Positions 25,314-34,320 of a stretch of DNA of 64,000 nucleotides are shown here, in pieces. The DNA lies in the NCBI GenBank assembly GCA_963973975.1, contig CAXBCF010000006.1, positions 58,344 to 122,343 of the forward strand. The letters are read 5' to 3'. The DNA comes from UBA1494_A sp963973975 (GTDB lineage: Bacteria; Bacteroidota; Bacteroidia; Flavobacteriales_E; Vicingaceae). The position numbers and the translations under genes are program-made. Numbering within the stretch: the first letter of the stretch is position 1; every line of letters starts with the position of its first letter. Below the pieces are notes generated by a model. That model saw only the letters and a program-made list of their open reading frames with translations. It did no database searches and was not told the DNA's origin.

Positions 25314-26666
25314 TTAACTCATTTCTTTTTTCAACTTCGACAATCCTTCTCTTACGATTGACTGAACAGGAATTTTCGAGGTACAAATCGTTTCACACAA
25401 AGCAAAATCTTCGGGAGCTACTTCGTAAATACCGAGCTCTTCCATCAATTCAATATCATCAATCAAAATTGATTTTACCAACTGAACAGGGTAAATGTCA
25501 AATGGAAAAACTTTCTCGTATTCTTCGGTAACCACAAACGGACGTTCTTCACCGTTCATGTTAGCAGTTAAATCATATTTCTTACCAGGTTGCAACCAAG
25601 AAACTAAGGCTCTTGAAACACTAAATTTATTAGGATTTGGTTTAATCCATCCAAACATTTCGGGCTCACCACCTTCTGGAATAACAGTTAGTTGATAATC
25701 GTAATAACCTAAATAACCAGTTTCTTCAACTTTAGTACCTGTTAGTACATTGCCGCTGATTATTCTATTATTTCCTTCTTTGAGTAGATCTTTAGTAATT
25801 GATTTGATGCTAGCACCCATAATCGTTTTGTAGTACTTAGGTCCTTTAACTTGCGAACCGGCAATCGCAATAACTCTTGTAGCTTCTAGCTTACCTGTTT
25901 CAAATAGTTTACCAATTGTAACAAGGTCTTGAGGTTTAACTGTCCAAACTACTTCACTTTTAGAAAGTGGATTTAAATGATGAATTTGAACTCCGACATT
26001 TCCAGAAGGATGAGGACCACTGATGGTATTGTGTTCAACGTTTTTTGCATTTGTAAAAACTTCATCCGCTTTATGTGTTCCGTGAGTTGTTAAGTAAACT
26101 TTCCCTTCAGTTAACTTAGCAAGTGCATCAATTCCTGTTTGAAAAGCGGTACCACTGTTGTGCATCACAAAGTCATTATCAGGAGCTAAAGGAGCTGAAT
26201 CAAAAGCAGAAATAAAAATTGCTTTTGGATGATCAGATGGATTGGCAATAACATCATAAGGACGTTGTTTGATAAAAGGCCACAATCCACTTTTAGTGAT
26301 TTTTTCAATCACTTCATCTCTTTTTAAGTTTTTTGGATCTGCCGCATTGAAGTTTTCATACTTCGTTTCTTTGTCGGCAATCACAATTATCTCAAGTAAT
26401 TTTCGCTTATCACCTCGTTTTACTTCGGCAACCTCTCCACTTACAGGTGAAGTAAACTTTACTTGCTCATTGTTTTTATCGTAAAAAAGTGTGGTTCCAG
26501 CTTTTACTTCGTCACCTGCTTTCACAATAACTTTGGCTTTGATGCCTTCAAAATCTGTTGGCTTAATGGCAACACTTTCAGGGAAAGGGAGTTCAGATAA
26601 CACTTTTTCAGCTTCTCCTACAAGCTTAATGTCAATTCCTTTTTTAATTCTAAGCGACTTTGGCAT
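25314..26666 (-). CDS. nqrA: Na+-translocating NADH:quinone reductase subunit A
   Basis: A 450-residue cytoplasmic subunit, the first gene of the operon. The start MPKSLRIKKGIDIKL at 26666 is the family's usual N-terminus. An in-frame ATG ten codons earlier (26696) would fall inside the promoter, so it is rejected. Visible family features include a lipoyl-like/barrel-sandwich N-terminal region (KVIVKAGDEVKAGTTLF), a central Rossmann-like region and a C-terminal helical part (VKSILIDDIELMEELGIYEVAPEDFALCE). Confidence 0.95.
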   Translation of the reverse strand: MPKSLRIKKGIDIKLVGEAEKVLSELPFPESVAIKPTDFEGIKAKVIVKAGDEVKAGTTLFYDKNNEQVKFTSPVSGEVAEVKRGDKRKLLEIIVIADKETKYENFNAADPKNLKRDEVIEKITKSGLWPFIKQRPYDVIANPSDHPKAIFISAFDSAPLAPDNDFVMHNSGTAFQTGIDALAKLTEGKVYLTTHGTHKADEVFTNAKNVEHNTISGPHPSGNVGVQIHHLNPLSKSEVVWTVKPQDLVTIGKLFETGKLEATRVIAIAGSQVKGPKYYKTIMGASIKSITKDLLKEGNNRIISGNVLTGTKVEETGYLGYYDYQLTVIPEGGEPEMFGWIKPNPNKFSVSRALVSWLQPGKKYDLTANMNGEERPFVVTEEYEKVFPFDIYPVQLVKSILIDDIELMEELGIYEVAPEDFALCETICTSKIPVQSIVREGLSKLKKEMS

Positions 26667-26693
26667 AATGTCTGAATAATTCAAATTCGGCTG

Positions 26694-26726
26694 CAAAAAT
26701 AAGACTTCTGATATATTGAACTACAA
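26694..26726 (-). promoter_or_regulatory. Promoter of the nqrABCDEF operon
   Basis: On the minus strand TTG (26724-26726), a 22-base spacer and TATTTTTG (26694-26701) match the Bacteroidota housekeeping promoter. Initiation near 26687 gives a ~20-base leader to the nqrA ATG. Confidence 0.65.
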
Positions 26727-26872
26727 TTTAGAAAGATTTTTATTTAGCTATAAAAGTAGCTCATTTACTCTACACAATTTATAACAAAAGAGAAAAATAT
26801 TTGTTGCAAACAGCTCATTTTTATAAAAGTAAACTAAAATGAAATTTTAAAACATAACCACTTTCAATTGCT

Positions 26873-28516
26873 TTATTTTCTTTTTCTCAACACATATAAA
26901 TCTTTATAAAGTCGATTTTTATGGCCTTTTTCTCCAGGCGCAGCTTTAAAATTCATGTCATAACGCTCAATATTTTCTATGGTATAATTCCCGCCAAACT
27001 CTAATTCCAATCTAGGCTTTTCATAGTAAAAAATTAACACTCCAAAAGCTTCCTCATCTGGAAAATCATTACTATTTTTAATTTCTAGTTGCTTCATAGA
27101 TTGACCGTAAGACCATATAAACTCGGGTGTAAACAAACCATAATCATACACTTTTAATTGAGTTTCAGCTTCCCATTTCTTTAAATTGTTTAAAGACTTA
27201 TATGCAGGATTAAGATTGAATGTCTTAAGCAAAGGCATACCAAAGACGATTAAAGAGACAATAAGAGAAATGGATAAAAGAAAAACTGAGGGAATATTCT
27301 TTTTAATAAGATTCTTCAACATAAAGAATCCAATTAATATTGTTGCAAATGACAGGATTGAAAACCAATACCAATTCACTTCCTTAAGTAAATCTTCAAT
27401 AATAAAGTACCCAATAAACGGGAAAGCCAACCCGAAGATCGCAACAAGTCCGAAACTTAAGTAAACAGGAAATGTTTGCTTAATATCTTTTAGCTCTTTA
27501 AACTTTCGAAATAAAAACTCAATGTAAAAGCCTGTATTCATGGCAAGTGGAATAAATACTGGCAACAGGTACCTTACTTTCTTTTCAGGAACTATTGATA
27601 AAAGAACAAGAGAGCCAACAGTCCACAAAAAAGTAAACAGGTATGCCTTTTTATCGAACACTCTATTTTTTAAATAGGGATAAAGCAAACTCATGAACCC
27701 AAGTATTAGCCAAAGTCCACTCTCTCTCAAAAAAGTCCAGTAATAATAAAATGGTTTAACTTTATAACTCTGCCAATTACCAATCTCCTTTTCTGTTACT
27801 TTCTGTATGTTGACCATGTCGTGCTCATAAACATACAAATGCCACCATCCTGAAAAAAAGAGGGTAAGTAACAAAAAAAATAGAATTGGCAATAAAGGAC
27901 TCTTGAAGTTTTTGTATTTATATACCACTCCGAATGCTATTAAAAAGGGCAGCATTAATGTATACATTGAGACTGGCCCTTTACTCATAAAAGAGCAAGC
28001 AAAGAAAAAAGCTGCTAAGAATGCATTTTTATACCTTGACTCATGAGAAGTGAAGAGCAGAAATAAAAAGTAAATGCAAAGCATCATAAAACTATGGCTA
28101 AACATGTCCCAATTTGCATCTCTACCTCCGACAATAATGTAAAAGGAAGTTGCCATCACAAGGGCGCTAACTAACGCATAAATAGGGTTTTTAGAAAGTT
28201 TTAAAAGAAATTTATATGAAATCAAAATTAAAATCAAGCTCATGATTGCTACGGGTAGTCGCATCGCAAAAAGACTTTTAAACCCAAATAGTATTCCTGA
28301 AAAAGCAGTCAACCAAGTAGGTAATGGAGGTTTTTCATAACGAGGCAGACCATTAATTGTAGTTAGTAGCCAATTCCCATCGTTCACCATTTCTCGAGCA
28401 GTGATAAAGTTCCTTGCCTCCATAATGTTGATGTGAAAAGCATCTAAGTGAAAAAAGAATATCCCTATACAAACAAGTGATAAAGCAGTTAAGGGATATT
28501 TATATAGGTACTTCAT
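26873..28516 (-). CDS. GT39-family membrane glycosyltransferase (ArnT/PMT-like)
   Basis: A 547-residue inner-membrane protein with about a dozen helices. The first periplasmic loop holds the acidic motif of GT-C enzymes (MEARNFITAREMV, then RYEKPPLPTWL). Such enzymes move a sugar from an undecaprenyl-phosphate carrier to lipid A or another acceptor on the periplasmic side. The upstream GT2 and LAB_N genes match an Arn-like carrier pathway. Its 5' end overlaps the LAB_N gene by 17 bases. The sugar cannot be determined from sequence. Confidence 0.88.
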   Translation of the reverse strand: MKYLYKYPLTALSLVCIGIFFFHLDAFHINIMEARNFITAREMVNDGNWLLTTINGLPRYEKPPLPTWLTAFSGILFGFKSLFAMRLPVAIMSLILILISYKFLLKLSKNPIYALVSALVMATSFYIIVGGRDANWDMFSHSFMMLCIYFLFLLFTSHESRYKNAFLAAFFFACSFMSKGPVSMYTLMLPFLIAFGVVYKYKNFKSPLLPILFFLLLTLFFSGWWHLYVYEHDMVNIQKVTEKEIGNWQSYKVKPFYYYWTFLRESGLWLILGFMSLLYPYLKNRVFDKKAYLFTFLWTVGSLVLLSIVPEKKVRYLLPVFIPLAMNTGFYIEFLFRKFKELKDIKQTFPVYLSFGLVAIFGLAFPFIGYFIIEDLLKEVNWYWFSILSFATILIGFFMLKNLIKKNIPSVFLLSISLIVSLIVFGMPLLKTFNLNPAYKSLNNLKKWEAETQLKVYDYGLFTPEFIWSYGQSMKQLEIKNSNDFPDEEAFGVLIFYYEKPRLELEFGGNYTIENIERYDMNFKAAPGEKGHKNRLYKDLYVLRKRK

Positions 28517-29126
28517 TTTTCTCTATATATATGTTTCTAAGATAAATCAACAATCCTGAACCGTGTCCTATTAGTAAAACCGGGTCTTTTCTAAAAATGC
28601 CATAAACTAATATTAACAAAGCCCCTACTACACTCAATCGCCAAAAACCTACAGGCAAGTGAGACACCTTTTTTCGCTCAGAATACAACCATTGATAAAT
28701 AAACCGCATGGTAAAAATAGATTGCCCTGAAACCCCAAGCCAAAAAAGCCAGCTCGGTATTGCAGAATTATTCAGCAATTGTTTTATGTCTTGGTTTCCA
28801 TTATTGTAGCCATATATAACAATGATAATAGGAAAAAACAAAAGAAACGCTCGAAAAACTACTGAATGTTTTTGCCATTCTCCTTGAAAATATAAATTTC
28901 GAACATAGATAAAATAGGTAAATGTTTGCCCGAACATGATGGCAAAGTCATTTCGCAAATAGCCATATACGAATAACAGAAAAGAAGCAGTAAGACTCAA
29001 TTTCCAAAAGAGACTTGGCGTAATGATTCGCTTATTTTTTTCAGAAAGAAACCATTGAATAAATAGCCTTCCAGAAAAAAGTAGTTGAGCTAAAAACCCA
29101 ATAGAATAAATAATCCAATTACTCAT
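28500..29126 (-). CDS. Tandem lipid-A-disaccharide-synthase N-terminal-like (LAB_N) membrane protein
   Basis: A 208-residue inner-membrane protein with two copies of the LAB_N module: FLAQLLFSGRLFIQWFLSEKN (~12-32) and VSGQSIFTMRFIYQWLYSERK (~130-150), each followed by further hydrophobic helices. Together they give about six membrane segments. LAB_N proteins commonly sit between GT2 and GT39 genes and resemble small membrane partners or flippases of lipid-linked sugars. That role is inferred from this recurrent gene order. Overlaps both neighbours. Confidence 0.87.
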   Translation of the reverse strand: MSNWIIYSIGFLAQLLFSGRLFIQWFLSEKNKRIITPSLFWKLSLTASFLLFVYGYLRNDFAIMFGQTFTYFIYVRNLYFQGEWQKHSVVFRAFLLFFPIIIVIYGYNNGNQDIKQLLNNSAIPSWLFWLGVSGQSIFTMRFIYQWLYSERKKVSHLPVGFWRLSVVGALLILVYGIFRKDPVLLIGHGSGLLIYLRNIYIEKNEVPI

Positions 29127-29833
29127 CCTTTAGATTTAATTTCATAATTAATGTACTTTTTTTTCATCCATAAGTAAGCAAAACAGTCCATAAGCGGCCC
29201 CAAAAGTCTGTTCCAAAGTCCAAAATTTGCAGTACCTGCTATTCTTGGAAAATGCCTAACAGGAATTTGAATCACTTTCCCTTTTTGCAATAAAATCATA
29301 GCGGGTAGAAAACGATGAAGCCCATTGAACATTGGAATATTTTTGGCTTTATCCGTTTTTATTACTTTCAAAGGACAACCTGTATCGTCCATTCCATCAT
29401 GTGTAAAGGCTCGGCGAATACCATTCGCTATTTTAGAAGACATGTTTTTTACAAAAGAATCTTTTCGATCTGCTCGAACCCCTGTTACCAAGTCATACTC
29501 ATCTGCATATTTTAAAAGTAAATTAAAATCTTCAGGAGTAGTTTGTAAATCACTGTCAATATAACCAATAAAAGGACTTTCAACAACATCAAAACCGGCT
29601 TTTATAGCTGCACTTAGGCCTCTATTTTCTTTAAAGCAAACAAATTTAAATACAGGATTTCTTTTGCAGATTTCCTCAATAAGTTCTTGGCTATTGTCTG
29701 ATGATCCATCGTTTACAAATAAGATTTCAGTAGTTTTTAACGCGACTTTTGTGAAAGCAAGTAGTTCTTTCTCAACCCTTTCTAAGTTCTCTACTTCATT
29801 GTAAACTGGAACTATAATCGTAAATTCAGACAT
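29123..29833 (-). CDS. Glycosyltransferase family 2 (polyprenyl-phosphate sugar transferase type)
   Basis: A 237-residue GT-A enzyme of the DPM1/ArnC type. It opens TIIVPVYNEVENLERVEKEL, has NDGSSDNS as its nucleotide loop and DSDLQT as the DxD-like metal site. I see no C-terminal membrane helices, unlike ArnC. It would load a sugar onto undecaprenyl phosphate for the downstream GT39. I use ATG 29833, not the in-frame ATG 33 codons earlier, because the promoter lies between them. Confidence 0.88.
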   Translation of the reverse strand: MSEFTIIVPVYNEVENLERVEKELLAFTKVALKTTEILFVNDGSSDNSQELIEEICKRNPVFKFVCFKENRGLSAAIKAGFDVVESPFIGYIDSDLQTTPEDFNLLLKYADEYDLVTGVRADRKDSFVKNMSSKIANGIRRAFTHDGMDDTGCPLKVIKTDKAKNIPMFNGLHRFLPAMILLQKGKVIQIPVRHFPRIAGTANFGLWNRLLGPLMDCFAYLWMKKKYINYEIKSKG

Positions 29834-29862
29834 AAAAAGTTTAAGGTAATTTAATAAAAAGA

Positions 29863-29895
29863 CAAAAGTATAATTTTCCTTTACGAAATAGCCAA
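29863..29895 (-). promoter_or_regulatory. Promoter of the GT2-LAB_N-GT39 operon
   Basis: On the minus strand TTG (29893-29895), a 22-base spacer and TACTTTTG (29863-29870) match the Bacteroidota consensus with the same spacing as the nqr promoter. The ~23-base leader fits the ATG at 29833. Confidence 0.65.
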
Positions 29896-29939
29896 TTTTG
29901 AATAAAGTAGTTGATAGCAAGCTTAAGAACACCGATTTC

Positions 29940-30690
29940 TATCTACATATCAATAAATTATCTGAATGTCTGGTAACTTATCTTATTCGACTTACTTACA
30001 ACTTAAGTAATTGTTTTATAATCTATTAACTTATTTATTGTTGAAGAATTAACCAAAAAAATCTAGTGTATTATTGGTTTCGTTAAAGCCAATCATTTTA
30101 AATTATGAATATTCGTATAACTACCAATTAATTAATGAGCTTGTTTGAAAATATTTTATTTTTATGTTCATTTTTTTGCTTCTCCAAAAAAAACGAACCA
30201 AAACCACGCCCTAGCGTGGTCCCAAATGAATTCTTCTCAGCCCACGCTTTTGACATGCCCCACTGAAAAGACTCCCGCCAAAAAAAGCGGGACAGGCACA
30301 ATCAAAAAAAAGGCGTTCCGCTTCGCTTCTCTGTATTTCCTTTTTTTGCTTGTTATACCGATAGTGATTTTAAATGTCGCATATATGCTCCTTAAAATCT
30401 ACATCGGCATAATACTTTAGGAACAGCTAAGAAAGTAATAAATGTATTATCGGTAAATACCGAACTACTCATAAATGAGCAGGCGACTTAGGTAGCATGC
30501 GATATTTAGGAGTTAATTCGATATTATTCATGGGGAAAAGCATATCAATGCAAAGCATTGATTAAATGTTCATATTCATAACAAACATTGCTTGAAACTT
30601 ACACATCTATTGTATTATTTACATAATAGATAGTTATGCTGATATACTGTATTTAAAATGCAAGGACATTAAAATAAATGCTAGCTGTAA
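29940..30690. repeat. Non-coding, palindrome-rich stretch
   Basis: At least five perfect or near-perfect hairpins occur: ACCACGC/GCGTGGT (30203-30220), TCCCGC/GCGGGA (30273-30292), a ~60-base imperfect inverted repeat (30353-30413) centred on GCATATATGC (30379-30388), CGGTA/TACCG (~30450-30461) and ATCAATGC/GCATTGAT (30544-30562, loop AAA). ATCTATT/AATAGAT lies near 30605-30632. The start (TTTTTATGTTCATTTTTTTG, ~30161) is related to a segment at ~5360. A 91-codon open frame through the middle looks spurious. I see no gene here. Confidence 0.75.
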
Positions 30691-30727
30691 ATAAAAAAGA
30701 GTGTTAATTTGTAAAAAATACAAACGG

Positions 30728-31684
30728 ATGTTGATATTAGTTACCGGAGCCGCAGGATTTATTGGTTCACATACAGTTGAAAGACTGATAGCTATGGGGC
30801 ATGAAATACAGGCAATTGATAATTTTTCACCATATTACGATATCCAACTAAAAAAGCTAAATGCAAAGGCCCTTCAAGAAAAAGGAGTTGTAGTTGAAAA
30901 TGTAGACCTTCGAAATGATCAACTTTCGAAAAAAATAGCTAAAGGAGTGAATTGCGTTATTCACTTTGCTGCTCAACCAGGCATTGCAACTACCAGTAAC
31001 TTCGAGGATTACTTCTCGAACAATGTAATAGCAACTCAAAGATTGCTTGATTTGTTTGAGAGTCATGAAAAGAAACCTTTTTTTATCAATATTTCCACTT
31101 CTTCAATTTATGGAGAATACGCTACCATGACAGAAGACCAAGCTCCTATGCCGGTGTCTTTATATGGTGTTACAAAACTTACAGCTGAGCAATTGGTATT
31201 GTCAGCAAGTAGAAATAAGCACTTAAAAAGCACCTCATTAAGGCTATATTCAGTTTATGGTCCTAGAGAACGTCCTGACAAACTATTCACTCGAATTATT
31301 GATTGCGGTTTGAATAACAAAGCATTTCCACTTTACAAAGGAAGTGAAAAACATTTAAGAAGTTTCACCTATGTTGGTGATATTGTGGATGGAATTGTAA
31401 GTACAATCGACAAAGAAGCCATTTGTAACGGAGAGATTTTTAATTTGGGAATTGACGAAGAAAACACCACCGCAAAGGGCATTGCAACAGTTGAAGAAAT
31501 TCTAGGAAAGAAAATTACCTTAGAAACAATGCCAATTCGACCAGGAGAACAATTTCGCACAAAAGCAAACATCGATAAAGCAAGGAAACTATTAAACTAC
31601 AACCCAAAAACGACCTTAAAAGAGGGTTTGAAATTGCAAGTAGATTGGTTTCGAGAAACTTTTATGAATAACTTAACTCTATAA
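30728..31684 (+). CDS. NAD-dependent nucleotide-sugar epimerase/dehydratase
   Basis: A 318-residue extended SDR enzyme. It has an NAD motif TGAAGFIG (6-13), IDNFSPYYD after the second strand, the STSSIYGE substrate segment (123-130) and YGVTK (146-150, YxxxK). The layout is that of UDP-glucuronate/UDP-glucose 4-epimerases. The precise substrate is not readable. I use ATG 30728, which places GAAGFIG at the usual distance; an alternative start lies nine codons upstream. It stands alone, with palindromic DNA upstream and a terminator-like hairpin downstream. Confidence 0.87.
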   Translation: MLILVTGAAGFIGSHTVERLIAMGHEIQAIDNFSPYYDIQLKKLNAKALQEKGVVVENVDLRNDQLSKKIAKGVNCVIHFAAQPGIATTSNFEDYFSNNVIATQRLLDLFESHEKKPFFINISTSSIYGEYATMTEDQAPMPVSLYGVTKLTAEQLVLSASRNKHLKSTSLRLYSVYGPRERPDKLFTRIIDCGLNNKAFPLYKGSEKHLRSFTYVGDIVDGIVSTIDKEAICNGEIFNLGIDEENTTAKGIATVEEILGKKITLETMPIRPGEQFRTKANIDKARKLLNYNPKTTLKEGLKLQVDWFRETFMNNLTL

Positions 31685-32143
31685 ACCCATTTACTGAAAG
31701 CTTAACTTTTAATTTAGGCTATTTGTCACTTTTGGTAGAATGATGCAATTAAGTTTAATCGGTTAGCTTTAATTAAACATTAAACTTCACTCAAGAAATC
31801 TTTTGAAGCCACTTTAGAAATAGAGTGGCTTTATTTTTTCTTAAGCATTCCCTAAAATTTCAAAACGAAATTCGCTTGCTTTAATCGCTTTATTTGCTTC
31901 CAACTTATACATTTGAAAGTAATTACATTACTTAACCAGCTTACGGGGGATAGGAAATAAACTGCTTTTATCAGTTATAGTGCCGTAGTTAAATGAATAT
32001 AATTGGAGGAACCCCGATTTAGAAAATCACCATTTTGGATATTCATAATTTTTCCAAAATGGTAGATTTACTTAATCGTTTATGCATTTTATTATTTTTC
32101 TAATGCATAATTCGGGTTAATTTAGCAGCAAACAATCCACTAA
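31685..32143. other. Non-coding stretch with terminator-like and operator-like inverted repeats
   Basis: No gene seen. Besides the hairpin at 31806-31840, a perfect 11-base inverted repeat ACCATTTTGGA/TCCAAAATGGT lies at 32029-32063 (extended by AAATC/GATTT with a bulge). An 8-base repeat TATGCATT/AATGCATA lies at 32081-32109. Both precede the T9SS Plug gene by less than 120 bases and may be regulatory or terminating structures. Confidence 0.55.
31806..31840 (+). terminator. Putative terminator downstream of the epimerase gene
   Basis: Arms AAGCCACTTT and AGAGTGGCTT pair with one mismatch around a six-base loop and are followed by a T-rich run. It lies ~120 bases after the stop at 31684, rather far for a terminator, so a short untranslated RNA tail or another transcript is possible. 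Confidence 0.55.
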
Positions 32144-33478
32144 TTGATGAGAGTTCCTTATTTCTTCCTGTATCTAATATTTGCTTGTTCTTCAGCTTCA
32201 ACAATTTCTTTAGCTACTGAAGGAGAACACAGTAAAGCCACAACTAAAAGCTACGAACCAAGTAACCTCATTTATAGAGACCATGTTTACAAAGAGAATA
32301 TAAAATCTGTTCAACTTTACGTTCAAGGAGACCAAATGACGCTGCCCATCATTTTTTTAAATGACCAAAAAAGACTCGAACTTCATTTCGATGATTTTGA
32401 AACGAACTACCAAGTTTATAATTATAAATTCATCCACTGCAACGCCGATTGGCAACCTTCCGGCTTGGTTACTCAAGAATACATCAGTGGGTTTTTTGAC
32501 GCTTTTATCGAAGATTACAAATATTCTTTCAATACTTTGTTTTCATACATTCATTACAGCGTTTCTTTTCCAAATGAAGACATCCAATTTAAGCTTTCAG
32601 GAAATTATTTATTGGTGGTTTATGCAAATAACGATGAAAATGATTTAGTGCTCAGCAAGCAATTTCATGTGGTTGATAAACGCATTTCAATTGAGACGAA
32701 TATTCACATGGCTACTTTGGCAAGGCACAGAGACTATAAACAAGAGGTTGATTTTACCATCAACCATGCAAGCTACCCCATTCAAGATCCCTACTTGGAT
32801 TTAAAAGTTATTGTCGCTCAAAACCGCAGATGGGACAATGCCATCACCAATCTAAAACCCTTGTTTGTTCAAACACCTAAGCTAGTCTATAATTATGAAG
32901 ACAACAACCTTTTTGATGGCAACAACGAATACCGCTTTTTTGATGCCAAAGACCTGCGCTACCAATCCATGAACATTGATCGAATTCAAATCAATGATGG
33001 CAAAACGGATGTTTTTATCACTCCCGATGAACCTAGATCGCATAAAAGATACTATTTTCAACCCGACATCAATGGTCGTTATTTAATCAAAAATGACATC
33101 GGTTCAGATTCAAATCGTGAAGGAGATTATATGATTGCGCACTTTACGTTAATCCGTCCAAATAAGGTTAACGGTGGCGATCTATATGTTTTTGGCGAAC
33201 TCAGTGATTGGGAGTTTAAAGAGGAGTTTAAAATGGAATACGATGAACTAAACGGACAATATAAATTGAAAGTAAAGTTGAAACAAGGTTATTACAATTA
33301 TGCCTATGCGTTTCTTCCAACAGGTGAAACAAAAGGAGATTTATCTGTTATTGAAGGGACACACTCTGAGACTGAAAATAATTACTATTTTTTTGTTTAT
33401 CACAGACAAAATGGAGAGATTTATGACCGTTTAATTGGGTTTGAAGTTGATAACTCATCGAACACTGTTGAGGATTAA
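32144..33478 (+). CDS. Type IX secretion system Plug protein (DUF5103)
   Basis: A 444-residue exported protein with an N-terminal hydrophobic signal (~1-25, possible lipobox FACSS). It matches the DUF5103/Plug family along its length: IYRDHVYKENIKSVQLYVQG at the mature N-terminus, then beta-rich domains with HCNADWQPS and IQINDGKTDVFITPDEPR. In Flavobacterium this protein closes the periplasmic end of the SprA translocon between secretion events. It indicates a functional T9SS, in keeping with three sorting-domain proteins in the window. apaG follows 12 bases later. Confidence 0.85.
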   Translation: MMRVPYFFLYLIFACSSASTISLATEGEHSKATTKSYEPSNLIYRDHVYKENIKSVQLYVQGDQMTLPIIFLNDQKRLELHFDDFETNYQVYNYKFIHCNADWQPSGLVTQEYISGFFDAFIEDYKYSFNTLFSYIHYSVSFPNEDIQFKLSGNYLLVVYANNDENDLVLSKQFHVVDKRISIETNIHMATLARHRDYKQEVDFTINHASYPIQDPYLDLKVIVAQNRRWDNAITNLKPLFVQTPKLVYNYEDNNLFDGNNEYRFFDAKDLRYQSMNIDRIQINDGKTDVFITPDEPRSHKRYYFQPDINGRYLIKNDIGSDSNREGDYMIAHFTLIRPNKVNGGDLYVFGELSDWEFKEEFKMEYDELNGQYKLKVKLKQGYYNYAYAFLPTGETKGDLSVIEGTHSETENNYYFFVYHRQNGEIYDRLIGFEVDNSSNTVED

Positions 33479-33490
33479 TATATAAAATAA

Positions 33491-33874
33491 ATGACAAAAA
33501 GTTTAACCGAAAAAATTGAAGTGAGTGTTGAAACTAAGTTCGAAGAAATTAGACTTATTTCAAAGCAGCGTCAATTTATTTTTAGCTATCAAATAAGAAT
33601 TGATAACCACAGTCAAACTAGCGTCAAATTACTTAGCAGGCACTGGTTTATTTTCGATTCTAGGTCGCATTATTCAGAAGTAAAAGGCGATGGTGTGGTT
33701 GGCGAACAGCCACTAATTGAAGCTGGAAGTTCATACAGCTATGAATCTTTTTGTCAATTACAATCAGACATGGGAATGATGTGGGGAACCTACTTAATGA
33801 GAAATGAAGATGAGCGTTTAATAGAAGTAAAAATTCCCGAATTTGAATTAATTGTCCCTTACCGTTTAAACTAG
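33491..33874 (+). CDS. apaG: ApaG domain protein
   Basis: A 127-residue cytoplasmic protein forming one fibronectin-like ApaG beta-sandwich. The core motifs VKLLSRHWFIFDS, VKGDGVVGEQPLIEAGSSYSYESFC and MWGTYLM are all present. Its biochemical role is unsettled; it is linked to ApaH and to Co2+/Mg2+ phenotypes in enterics. It starts 12 bases after Plug and ends 9 bases before the DUF1801 gene. Confidence 0.93.
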   Translation: MTKSLTEKIEVSVETKFEEIRLISKQRQFIFSYQIRIDNHSQTSVKLLSRHWFIFDSRSHYSEVKGDGVVGEQPLIEAGSSYSYESFCQLQSDMGMMWGTYLMRNEDERLIEVKIPEFELIVPYRLN

Positions 33875-33883
33875 TCCAACAAA

Positions 33884-34311
33884 ATGGTGGAAAATAAGAC
33901 AAAAGCCACTGAGCAATCTGTAGAGGACTTTTTAGCTAAAACTGAAAACCCTCAAAAAAAAGCCGATAGCTTTGAGTTACTCAAAATAATGGAAGAAATT
34001 AGTGGTACAAAAGCTAAAATGTGGGGAGAAAGTATTGTAGGCTTTGGGAACTACCACTATAAATATGAAAGCGGAAGAGAAGGTGATTTTTTAATGATTG
34101 GATTTTCTCCCAGAAAAACAGCCATTAGCCTTTACTTAATGTGTGGAATTCATAAAAATCAAGACTTGCTAGAACAATTGGGTAAGCATAAAATTGGAAA
34201 ACCTGTCTTTACATTAATAAATTAGCTGATATTAATATCGACATCCTTAAAAAGTTGATAAAAGATTCTTTAAATGAAACAAAGCGTATTTACCCAAATC
34301 ATACCCTTTAG
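33884..34311 (+). pseudogene. DUF1801 protein gene interrupted by a one-base frameshift
   Basis: The open frame runs 33884-34225 (113 aa), ending GKPVFTLIN. The DUF1801 family continues here as GK-x-CLYINKL-D. Exactly that sequence appears in another frame: from 34207 it reads LYINKLADINIDILKKLIKD and on to a stop at 34309-34311. Restoring one T after CCT at 34202-34204 would give GKPCLYINKLAD. So either one base was lost in the genome or in the assembly. The repaired gene would be ~142 residues, the usual family length, and would stop 9 bases before the next ATG, matching the operon's tight spacing. Confidence 0.85.
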
Positions 34312-34320
34312 CGTATTTCC

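Noticed and set aside
26667..26696. Longer NqrA with ten extra N-terminal residues
   Set aside because: The upstream ATG sits in the -7 box of the promoter; NqrA proteins begin at the MPKSLRIKKG-type sequence.
29834..29932. 33-residue N-terminal extension of the GT2 enzyme
   Set aside because: The promoter lies within this stretch, and GT2 enzymes start just before the IIVPVYNE strand.
30145..30420. A 91-codon open frame on the plus strand
   Set aside because: It runs through several hairpins and a repeat-like segment, has no recognisable domain and an odd composition (poly-Lys/Thr/Pro stretches). Treated as chance.
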